Assembly (NCBI RefSeq): GCF_003335585.1
Contig: NZ_QBFD01000016.1
Location: 8,930-72,929 of the forward strand
DNA: 64,000 nucleotides
Origin: Sulfitobacter sp. DFL-14
GTDB lineage: Bacteria; Pseudomonadota; Alphaproteobacteria; Rhodobacterales; Rhodobacteraceae
Reading direction: 5' to 3'
Shown: positions 57,459-64,000 of the stretch, piece by piece
Position numbering within the stretch: position 1 is the stretch's first letter
Layout of the letters: the number at the start of each line of letters is the position of its first letter
The notes under the pieces: generated by a model
What the model saw: only the letters and a program-made list of their open reading frames with translations
What the model was told of the DNA's origin: nothing
The model's database searches: none
Position numbers and translations under genes: made by a program

Positions 57459-58433
57459 ATGCAAACGCCGACCTTTCACTGGATTTCAACCTTTCTGGAA
57501 GCGCAGGCCGCCGAATTGGGCGCTGCCACCAACACCCAGCTGGCCTATGGCCGCGACCTCAAGGACTTCGACGGTTATCTGGCCCGCAAGGGGCTTGATT
57601 TCGCCTCTGCGACACGCGGCTCGGTGGAAGATTATCTGGTCCATTGCGATGCGCAGGGGCTGGCCAAATCCACCCGCGCGCGGCGGCTGTCGGCGATCAA
57701 GCAACTTTACCGCTTTGCCTTTGAGGAAGGGCTGCGCAGCGACAATCCGGCGATCCAGATTTCCGGCCCCGGCCAGGACAAGCGCCTGCCCAAGATCCTG
57801 AGCGAAGCGGAGGTCGATGCCTTGCTGGAGGCGGCGCGCGCCTCTGGCCGGTCGCAGTCCGACCAATGCCGCAACACCTGCCTGATGGAGCTGCTTTATG
57901 CCACCGGCATGCGGGTCAGCGAGTTGGTCAGCCTGCCGATTGCCGCCACCCGTGGCGATCCGCGCCTGCTGCTGATCATGGGCAAGGGCGGCAAGGAACG
58001 CATGGTGCCGCTGTCTCCGCCTGCCCGCACGGCGCTGGCCGAATGGCTGGTGCTGCGCGACAGGCTGGACGAAGAGGCACGCGCCAAACGGCTGCCGACC
58101 TCGCGGTTCCTGTTCCCCTCGCGCGGCAAGCTGGGCCATCTGACCCGGCACCGGTTCTACCTGCTGATCAAGGAATTCGCGGTCGCGGGCGGCGTGAACC
58201 CGGCCAAGGTCACGCCGCATACCCTGCGTCATGCCTTTGCCACGCATCTGCTGGCCAATGGTGCCGACCTGCGCGCGATCCAGACCATGCTGGGCCATGC
58301 CGATGTCGCCACCACCGAAATCTATACCCATGTGCTGGAAGAACGCCTGTCGGAACTGGTGCTGGAGCATCACCCGCTGGCGAAGGACGGCACGCGCAAG
58401 GCACTGGGCAAGATATCTTCGGACGGCCAATAG
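57459..58433 (+). CDS. xerD: Tyrosine recombinase XerD
   Basis: Chromosome-dimer resolvase acting with XerC at dif. 324 residues: an N-terminal SAM-like core-binding domain (about 5-95) and the catalytic domain with Arg152 (ATGMRVSELV), Lys in MGKGGKERMVP, His254/Arg257 (HTLRHAFATHLL), His280 (LGHADVATTEIY) and nucleophile Tyr289. No insertion element accompanies it, so the housekeeping role fits better than a phage integrase. Its last 64 bp overlap the convergent phosphoesterase gene. Confidence 0.95.
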   Translation: MQTPTFHWISTFLEAQAAELGAATNTQLAYGRDLKDFDGYLARKGLDFASATRGSVEDYLVHCDAQGLAKSTRARRLSAIKQLYRFAFEEGLRSDNPAIQISGPGQDKRLPKILSEAEVDALLEAARASGRSQSDQCRNTCLMELLYATGMRVSELVSLPIAATRGDPRLLLIMGKGGKERMVPLSPPARTALAEWLVLRDRLDEEARAKRLPTSRFLFPSRGKLGHLTRHRFYLLIKEFAVAGGVNPAKVTPHTLRHAFATHLLANGADLRAIQTMLGHADVATTEIYTHVLEERLSELVLEHHPLAKDGTRKALGKISSDGQ

Positions 58434-59197
58434 CCGGTCAGCAGCGCGCGGTCATAGCCCTGGGTCAGACCGGCGGCCTGCATCCGCGCGGCTTCTCCCT
58501 CCGCGTCATAGCGCAGGCGGTGCAGCGTCACCTCGCCCCCGTCCAGCACCCCATAGCGCGTCATCTGCACCCCGTCATGGGGCGGCATGCCGATCACGCC
58601 CGGGTTGATCCAGCGGCCCCGTGGCGTGTCGCGGATGAAAGGCAGGCCGCAATGTCCGCTGATGATGTGATCAAGCGGCCCCACCACCTCCTCTGCCGCG
58701 CGCCATTCTTCGGCAAGGACCTCGGCGGGGCTGGTCGGCCAGACAAAACGCGCCACATCCGTCACACCGCCGTGGATCACGCCATAGCGCGCGCCCTGAT
58801 GGTGAAAGGTGATAATGTCCGGCAGCGTCGCCATCCAGGCGCGCTGTGCAGGTGCAACACGGGCCGCGGCAAAGGCGTACCAGTCGGCAGCCAGCAGATC
58901 ACAGGTCGTGCCCGCCTCGAACCCGCAGCCGCAATCGGCGGCGCCGGCGGCCAGTTGCTGCTCGCAATTGCCTGCAGCCACAGCGATTTCCGCCTCCCGG
59001 ATCACCTCGATGGTCTCAAACGGGGCCGCGCAATAGGCCACCATGTCCCCGGTGCAGATCATCTGCGCCCCGGCAATGCCCCGCTCCCGTGCTGCGCTTT
59101 GCAGGGCCTGCGTGGCGTTCAGATTGGAACAGGGTCCGCCAAACAGCATCAGCGCGCCGTTCCGCTCTCCCAGGTTCTGATGGCGTTTATTGCCCAA
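58370..59197 (-). CDS. Metallophosphoesterase family protein
   Basis: Calcineurin-like phosphoesterase of 275 residues, related to diadenosine tetraphosphatase/protein-phosphatase-like enzymes. Metal-site motifs are GGPCSNLNATQAL (a variant of GDIHG/GGxYSN), CTGDMVAYCAAP, AGNCEQQL, and histidines in VIHGG and ISGHCGLPFI. The start is probably TTG at 59197 because AGGAGG lies five bases before it; ATGs at 59254-59257 have no ribosome site. Confidence 0.86.
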   Translation of the reverse strand: MGNKRHQNLGERNGALMLFGGPCSNLNATQALQSAARERGIAGAQMICTGDMVAYCAAPFETIEVIREAEIAVAAGNCEQQLAAGAADCGCGFEAGTTCDLLAADWYAFAAARVAPAQRAWMATLPDIITFHHQGARYGVIHGGVTDVARFVWPTSPAEVLAEEWRAAEEVVGPLDHIISGHCGLPFIRDTPRGRWINPGVIGMPPHDGVQMTRYGVLDGGEVTLHRLRYDAEGEAARMQAAGLTQGYDRALLTGYWPSEDILPSALRVPSFASG

Positions 59198-59273
59198 TCT
59201 TGCCTCCTGCCCTTGAATGGGGCATGGCGGATCATCATAGTCCGACAGACACATCATATGGATACCAACCGAA

Positions 59274-60581
59274 ATGGAAACCGGCACGACTTTGTTCGAT
59301 GGCGCATTCTGGATCAGCTGCAGCATCATTCTGCTCCTCCTTGTTCTTTCGGGGTTCTTTTCGGGGTCCGAGACGGCGCTGACCGCCGCCTCGCGCGGAA
59401 AGCTGCGGGCACAGGCAGACAAGGGATCGCGCGGCGCGGAACGGGCGCTGAAAATCACGGAAGACAATGAAAGGCTGATCGGTTCTGTCCTGCTGGGCAA
59501 CAACCTGGTCAACATCCTGGCGGCCTCTCTGGCCACCGCGCTCTTCACCCGGTTGTTCGGGGAAAGCGGCGTGGCGCTGGCCACGCTGGTGATGACCCTG
59601 CTGGTGCTGGTCTTTTCCGAGGTGCTGCCCAAGACCTATGCGATCACCAACGCCGAAACCGCCGCCGCGCTGGTGTCGCGCCCGATCGCGCTGGTGGTGC
59701 TGGTGTTTTCGCCGGTGGTCTCTGCGGTGCGCTTCTTTGTGCGCGGGGTGCTGCGGCTTTTGGGGGTGACGGTGGATCCCGACAGCAACATCCTTGCGGT
59801 GCGCGAGGAAATCGCGGGCGCATTGCAGCTGGGCCATTCCGAAGGGGTGGTCGAAAAGGAAGACCGCGACCGTATCCTGGGCGCGCTCGACCTGCGCGAG
59901 CGGGCGGTGGAAGAGATCATGCTGCACCGTTCAGGGATCGAGATGATCGACGCGGACATGCCGCCGCAGGAAATCCTCCAGCAATGTCTGGAATCCAACC
60001 ACACCCGTCTGCCCGTCTATCGCGACGATCAGGAGAACATCATCGGCGTGATCCATGCCAAGGACCTGCTGCGCGCGATGTACAAATTGATCGGCGGGCC
60101 CGACGGCGATGCATCGGCGCTGAAGAACTTCGATGTCTCCACCGTGGCGATGAAACCCTATTTCGTGCCCGAAACCTCGACCCTGGACGAACAGATGCGC
60201 CAGTTCCTGCGCCGCCGCACGCATTTTGCGCTGGTGGTGGATGAATATGGCTCGCTTCAGGGGCTGATCACGCTGGAGGATATTCTGGAAGAGATCGTGG
60301 GCGAGATCACCGATGAATTCGACCCCGACGGCGAACATCTGCTGGCCCCGGGCGAGGACGGTCACTACTACGTCGATGGCGCCATGACGATCCGCGACCT
60401 GAACCGCGCCACCGACTGGTCCCTGCCCGATGACGAGGCGAATACGCTGGCAGGGCTGGTGATCCACGAGGCGCAGATGATCCCGACGCCGGGTCAGGTG
60501 TTTTCCTTCCACGGATTCCGCTTTGAAGTGATGGCGCGCGACGGCAACCGGATCACGCAGCTCAAGATCAGGCCGTTGTAA
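59274..60581 (+). CDS. CNNM/CorC-type membrane protein (DUF21-CBS-CorC)
   Basis: A 435-residue protein with an N-terminal DUF21 domain of about four spans (10-190; GFFSGSETALTAASRGKLRAQ holds the conserved transport region), two CBS domains (about 200-330; MLHRSGIEMIDADMP and VVDEYGSLQGLITLEDILEE) and a C-terminal CorC_HlyC domain. Members are linked to Mg2+/Co2+ homeostasis. The earlier label haemolysin for this family is misleading. Confidence 0.94.
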   Translation: METGTTLFDGAFWISCSIILLLLVLSGFFSGSETALTAASRGKLRAQADKGSRGAERALKITEDNERLIGSVLLGNNLVNILAASLATALFTRLFGESGVALATLVMTLLVLVFSEVLPKTYAITNAETAAALVSRPIALVVLVFSPVVSAVRFFVRGVLRLLGVTVDPDSNILAVREEIAGALQLGHSEGVVEKEDRDRILGALDLRERAVEEIMLHRSGIEMIDADMPPQEILQQCLESNHTRLPVYRDDQENIIGVIHAKDLLRAMYKLIGGPDGDASALKNFDVSTVAMKPYFVPETSTLDEQMRQFLRRRTHFALVVDEYGSLQGLITLEDILEEIVGEITDEFDPDGEHLLAPGEDGHYYVDGAMTIRDLNRATDWSLPDDEANTLAGLVIHEAQMIPTPGQVFSFHGFRFEVMARDGNRITQLKIRPL

Positions 60582-60679
60582 GGCCCCGATCGGCGGCATT
60601 TGGATATTGGCGGCGGATGAGCCTTGCCCCTGCCGCAGAACGCTATAGGTCTGCACCCGTGAGTCTAGGGACGGGCACA

Positions 60680-60793
60680 ATGACCATATCGGGCAACTTC
60701 TTGAGGCGGATATGCGGCGGCGGCGAAAAGCGCTGCGCGATCCTGCCCGGAGCGGTGCAGATGGCCGGCCTTGCCCGGACCACAGCGGCATGA
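60680..60793 (+). CDS. Small ORF coupled to pssA
   Basis: A 37-codon frame reading MTISGNFLRRICGGGEKRCA and ending GLARTTAA, with TAGGGA about ten bases before its ATG. Its TGA overlaps the pssA ATG as ATGA. pssA has no ribosome-binding site of its own, so translating this frame may be what loads ribosomes onto pssA. The peptide is basic with two cysteines; function unknown. A GTG seven codons earlier is an alternative start. Confidence 0.4.
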   Translation: MTISGNFLRRICGGGEKRCAILPGAVQMAGLARTTAA

Positions 60794-61566
60794 GCGATCC
60801 GCAATCCCCCGGGCCGCGCGATTTTTCGCTGCTGCAACTTTTGCCCAACATCCTGACCGTCACGGCGATCTGCGCGGGCCTTTCGGCGATCCGCTTTGGC
60901 GTGCAGGGCAATTACGTGCTGGCGGTGCAGCTGATCGTGGCGGCCTGTGTGCTCGACGGGGTGGACGGGCATCTGGCGCGGCTGCTCAAGAGCGACAGCA
61001 AGATGGGGGCCGAGCTGGATTCGCTTGCCGATTTCGTGAACTTCGGCGTCGCCCCGCCGCTGGTGCTCTACTTCTGGGCGCTGCAGGACGTGCGCAGCGC
61101 CGCCTGGCTGGCGGTGCTGTTCTTTGCGATCTGCTGCGTGCTGCGGCTGGCACGGTTCAACGTGGCATCGCGCGAACCGCAGGCCGCCAATCCGAAAGTG
61201 CCGCCGGGATACTTCACCGGCATCCCATCGCCCGCCGCCGCGCTGCTGGTGCTGCTGCCGCTCTCGATCTCCTTTGCCTTCGCCAATGGGCCGCTGCTGC
61301 CCGACCTGGTGATCTGCCTGCACATGGTGGTGATCGGCCTGCTGATGATCAGCCGCGTGCCGACCTGGTCGGTCAAGGCGCTGCGCGTCAGCCGCGCGCA
61401 GGTGCCCTATGTGACGCTCACCGCCGTCCTGCTGGCCGCTGCGCTTCTTACCTATGCATGGATCACGCTGGTGATGCTGTGCCTTGCCTATATCGCCACG
61501 GTGATCTGGACCCTGATCGCCGGCCTGCCCACCAATTCCCGAAAGGACAGTAAAGATGGATCTTGA
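60790..61566 (+). CDS. pssA: CDP-diacylglycerol-serine O-phosphatidyltransferase
   Basis: Integral membrane enzyme making phosphatidylserine, the precursor of phosphatidylethanolamine. 258 residues, about seven to eight spans. The CDP-alcohol phosphotransferase signature D-G-x-x-D-G-x-x-A-R...G...D-x-x-x-D is seen in VLDGVDGHLARLL and GAELDSLADFV. I start at MSDPQS on the ATGA overlap with the small ORF. The last 11 bases overlap pmtA. A psd gene is not in the window. Confidence 0.95.
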   Translation: MSDPQSPGPRDFSLLQLLPNILTVTAICAGLSAIRFGVQGNYVLAVQLIVAACVLDGVDGHLARLLKSDSKMGAELDSLADFVNFGVAPPLVLYFWALQDVRSAAWLAVLFFAICCVLRLARFNVASREPQAANPKVPPGYFTGIPSPAAALLVLLPLSISFAFANGPLLPDLVICLHMVVIGLLMISRVPTWSVKALRVSRAQVPYVTLTAVLLAAALLTYAWITLVMLCLAYIATVIWTLIAGLPTNSRKDSKDGS

Positions 61567-62176
61567 CGCAGTTACCCGTTCCTATGCCCGCTGGGCCCCG
61601 ATCTATGACCGGACCTTCGGCGCCATCACCCAGGCGGGCCGCCGCCGGGCTGTCGCCCATATCAACGCACGCAACGGCAGCGTGCTGGAGGTTGGCGTGG
61701 GCACGGGGCTGTCGCTTCAGCAATACGGGGGCCATCTGGCGGTCACGGGGATCGATTTTTCCGACGAAATGCTGGAAAAGGCGCAAGTGCGGGTGAAGGA
61801 CAAGGCGCTCGACCATGTGGCGGCGCTGCGGCAGATGGATGCGCGGCACCTCGACTTTCCCGATGCTTCCTTCGACACGGTTGCGGCAATGCATGTGCTG
61901 TCGGTCGTGCCCGACCCCGAGCGGGTGATGACCGAGATTGTCCGGGTGCTGAAACCCGGCGGCCAGGTGGTGATCACCAATCATTTCACCCGCGAGGACG
62001 GCGTGTTGGGTGCGATCGAGCGGCTCACGGCACCTTTTGCCGACACGCTGGGCTGGCATTCCGATTTCCGGGTCGAAACCGTGCTGCAGCAGCCCGCGCT
62101 GCGGATCGTGAAACAGGACGATCTGCCGCCCCTGGGCATGATGACCTTTCTGGTGCTGGAAAAATCGGGCAGCTGA
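61556..62176 (+). CDS. pmtA: Phosphatidylethanolamine N-methyltransferase (Rhodobacter type)
   Basis: Soluble SAM-dependent enzyme that methylates phosphatidylethanolamine three times to phosphatidylcholine. 206 residues. Motif I is VLEVGVGTGLSLQQYG, with GIDFSDEMLEKA and MHVLSVVPDPERVM following. AAAGGAC is seven bases before the ATG. Its overlap with pssA puts two steps of phosphatidylcholine synthesis in one transcript, which supports PC over a generic methyltransferase call. Confidence 0.93.
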   Translation: MDLDAVTRSYARWAPIYDRTFGAITQAGRRRAVAHINARNGSVLEVGVGTGLSLQQYGGHLAVTGIDFSDEMLEKAQVRVKDKALDHVAALRQMDARHLDFPDASFDTVAAMHVLSVVPDPERVMTEIVRVLKPGGQVVITNHFTREDGVLGAIERLTAPFADTLGWHSDFRVETVLQQPALRIVKQDDLPPLGMMTFLVLEKSGS

Positions 62177-62186
62177 TTGGCTGGAT

Positions 62187-62207
62187 GGTGCGCAGTGAAT
62201 GCGCACC
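62187..62207. repeat. Short hairpin between convergent genes
   Basis: GGTGCGC-AGTGAAT-GCGCACC, 7-bp perfect stem, followed by CTACG. It sits between the pmtA stop and the stop of the convergent dehydrogenase gene. It has no U-run, so it is a REP-like or processing hairpin rather than a classical terminator. Confidence 0.6.
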
Positions 62208-64000
62208 CTACGTGCGCAGGCGGATACCCTCGGGATCGAAAGGGGGCTCCGCGAGCACGGTCGCGCGGTGCGGTTGGCCCAGCACCATCACCTCCACCTC
62301 GTCGCCCGGCCCCGCATCGCGGAGGAACCCCAGCGCCAGCGCCTTGCCCACCGAATAGCCATAGGCGCCAGAGGTCACCCGCCCGATGCCCTTGCCATCC
62401 TTGAAGATCGGCTCCCCCCCGGTCGCATCCGCGTTGGAGGCATCGGTCTGACCGGCATCCAGTTCCAGGATCACCAGATGCTCCCGCGCGGGCCTGGCCA
62501 GGGTCAGCATGACCGCCTCCTTGTTCAGGAAATCCTTGTCGGTCTTGCACAGCCGGTCCAGCCCGACCTCCTGCGGCCAGTACTCTGGCGAATACTCGCG
62601 GCTCCACGAGCCATAACCTTTCTCGATCCGCAGCGACATCAGCGCGCGGCTGCCGACAGGGCCTGCGCCGATGTCGCGGCCCGCGTCCAGCAGCGCCTGC
62701 AGCAGGCGCGCCTGATCGGCAGTGGCGCAATGCAGCTCCCAGCCCAGATCACCGGTAAAGGATACCCGCAGCGCCAGCACCTCGATCCCCGCCAGGGTGA
62801 TCCATTTCGACCGCATGAAAGGGAAATCAGGCGTCGCCAGCGCGGTATTGGTCAGCTTTTGCAACAGATCGCGCGATTTCGGTCCGGCGACGTTGAAGCC
62901 GCAGACATCCACCGTCAGGCTGTCGAATGTGGTGCCCTCCGGCAAGGGCAGCACGCCAAAGAACCGCTGGTGATAGCGTTCGGCCATGCCGGAGCCGATG
63001 ATCCAGAATTCATCCTCCGCCAGCCGGGTCACGGTGAAATCCCCGGCGATCCCGCCCCGCGTGCCGATCAGCGGGGTCAGGCAGGACCGACCCACAGCCC
63101 GGGGCATGGTATTGGCGAAAACCGCGTTCAGCCAGCTTTCCGCCCCCGGCCCCTGGCAGCGGTATTTGGCAAAGTTCGAAATGTCGATGATCCCTGCATG
63201 CTCGCGCAGCATCCGCGCCTCGCGGCCCACCTGCGCCCACCAGCCCTGCCGGGTGAACCCGTGGGTTTCATCCTCTGCCCCGACAGGCTGGCCGTAGTAC
63301 AGCGGATGTTCCCAGCCGTAATTCAGGCCAAAAACCGCGCCCAGGTCACGCTGCATCTGATAGGCCGGGCGCATCCGCATGGGGCGGCCCGCGCTGCGTT
63401 CCTCGTTTGGGAAGTGGATCTTGAACCGGTTGGCATATTGGTCGCCCACCCGCGCGCGGGTAAAGGCGGCATCGGCCCAGTCGCCAAAGCGCGCCATGTC
63501 CCAGGCGAACATGTCATAGCGGGTTTCGCCGGTGACGATCCAGTCGGCGGCCAAAAGCCCCATGCCGCCGGACTGCGAGAATCCCGGAATGATCCCGTTG
63601 CAGCAGAAGTAATTGCGCAGTTCCGGCACCGGGCCGAACAGCACGTTGGAATCCGGCGACCAGATCATCGGGCCGTTGATCACCCGCTTGATCCCCGCCT
63701 CGCCCACCGCAGGCACCCGCGCAATCGCGCGCATCATGTTGGGCTCGATCCGCTCAAGATCATCGGCAAACAGCTCGTGGCCGAACCCCTGCGGGGTCCC
63801 GTCCTCAGCCCAGTAGCGCATGTCCTTCTCATAGGCGCCGACCAGCAGGCCCTTGCCCTCCTGCCGCAGGTAATATTCGCCATCGCGGTCCGCGACCGAC
63901 GGCAGGCGGCGGTCCATCCCCGCAATCTCCGCAATGGTTTCGGTGACGAAATACTGATGCTCGGTCGGTTGCAGCGGCAGTTTGAGCCCCGCAAGCGCGG
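62208..64000 (-). CDS. Dimethylglycine/sarcosine dehydrogenase-like FAD-GcvT fusion (partial)
   Basis: Cut by the window edge: about 597 C-terminal residues are present and the frame remains open to 64000. The visible part starts with the end of a DAO-type FAD domain (LPLQPTEHQYFVTET, then YYLRQEGKGLLVGAYE and GIIPGFSQSGGMGLLAADWI). A GcvT-type folate domain follows (HAGIIDISNFAKYRCQGPGA ... VSFTGDLGWELHC) with its C-terminal barrel. Such proteins demethylate glycine-betaine-derived methylamines to methylene-THF. The exact substrate is undetermined. Confidence 0.92.
   Translation of the reverse strand, partial: ALAGLKLPLQPTEHQYFVTETIAEIAGMDRRLPSVADRDGEYYLRQEGKGLLVGAYEKDMRYWAEDGTPQGFGHELFADDLERIEPNMMRAIARVPAVGEAGIKRVINGPMIWSPDSNVLFGPVPELRNYFCCNGIIPGFSQSGGMGLLAADWIVTGETRYDMFAWDMARFGDWADAAFTRARVGDQYANRFKIHFPNEERSAGRPMRMRPAYQMQRDLGAVFGLNYGWEHPLYYGQPVGAEDETHGFTRQGWWAQVGREARMLREHAGIIDISNFAKYRCQGPGAESWLNAVFANTMPRAVGRSCLTPLIGTRGGIAGDFTVTRLAEDEFWIIGSGMAERYHQRFFGVLPLPEGTTFDSLTVDVCGFNVAGPKSRDLLQKLTNTALATPDFPFMRSKWITLAGIEVLALRVSFTGDLGWELHCATADQARLLQALLDAGRDIGAGPVGSRALMSLRIEKGYGSWSREYSPEYWPQEVGLDRLCKTDKDFLNKEAVMLTLARPAREHLVILELDAGQTDASNADATGGEPIFKDGKGIGRVTSGAYGYSVGKALALGFLRDAGPGDEVEVMVLGQPHRATVLAEPPFDPEGIRLRT

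Noticed and set aside
57459..58433. XerD as a phage or island integrase with an attachment site
   Set aside because: No tRNA gene, no repeat flanks and no mobile genes; it is in a conserved-looking operon and matches housekeeping XerD.

Overview
The window is high-GC DNA from an alphaproteobacterium of the order Rhodobacterales, most probably the marine Roseobacter group. Four things point there: a DMSP demethylase (dmdA) with acuI; the cell-cycle pair ctrA and sciP next to ligA, recG and mnmA; a Rhodobacter-type soluble PmtA beside pssA; and the lpxI form of the lipid A pathway. I cannot name a genus from the sequence alone.

Layout. 1-4.1 kb: a Tn3-family transposon (divergent tnpR and tnpA with a res site), visibly AT-richer than the rest. 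4.1-10.6 kb: a minus-strand DMSP gene set, DUF2182 - DUF1326 - DinB - unknown - dmdA, whose genes overlap or abut end to start, followed by acuI, an unknown gene and a HIT protein. A GntR/FCD regulator is divergent, with two copies of a palindrome in the shared promoter region. 10.6-22.5 kb: a secreted triple-LCCL protein, a MocR regulator divergent from a DUF1127 gene, a thioesterase, an enoyl-CoA hydratase-like protein, a dihaem peroxidase, trmFO, a methyltransferase, gluQRS, hisI, an Fe-S scaffold and a cytosolic chemoreceptor. 23-29.6 kb: recG, ligA, ctrA and sciP on the minus strand, mnmA on plus.

29.8-43.8 kb: one long minus-strand envelope cluster, pyrH / frr - uppS - cdsA - dxr - rseP - bamA - skp - fabZ - lpxA - lpxI - lpxB, covering isoprenoid and undecaprenyl synthesis, phospholipid precursors, outer-membrane protein assembly and lipid A. 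lpxD is absent from it. A plus-strand LOV-domain histidine kinase with a large foldback repeat sits between pyrH and frr, and a 41-codon membrane-protein gene with its own terminator lies upstream of bamA. 43.9-51 kb: miaA, an AraC regulator and an oligopeptide-type ABC transporter (two permeases and a fused double ATPase) with no binding-protein gene. 51.4-64 kb: a secreted protein, a lytic transglycosylase, ssb, a GNAT enzyme, aroK-aroB, xerD with two upstream genes, a phosphoesterase, a CorC-type protein, the phosphatidylcholine pair pssA-pmtA (with a small coupled upstream ORF), and a dimethylglycine dehydrogenase-like gene cut by the window edge.

The most unusual material is non-coding. 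A family of nested palindromic elements with a shared core (AATGTCCCGAGA ... CAGGGTATT) but different, internally complementary outer arms occurs at about 16.4, 29.7, 45.7 and 50.9 kb. The last copy abuts a 400-bp element with 34-bp near-perfect inverted ends. A second, G-rich repeat family occurs at 6.1, 29.6 and 48.7 kb. I found no rRNA, tRNA or CRISPR array.
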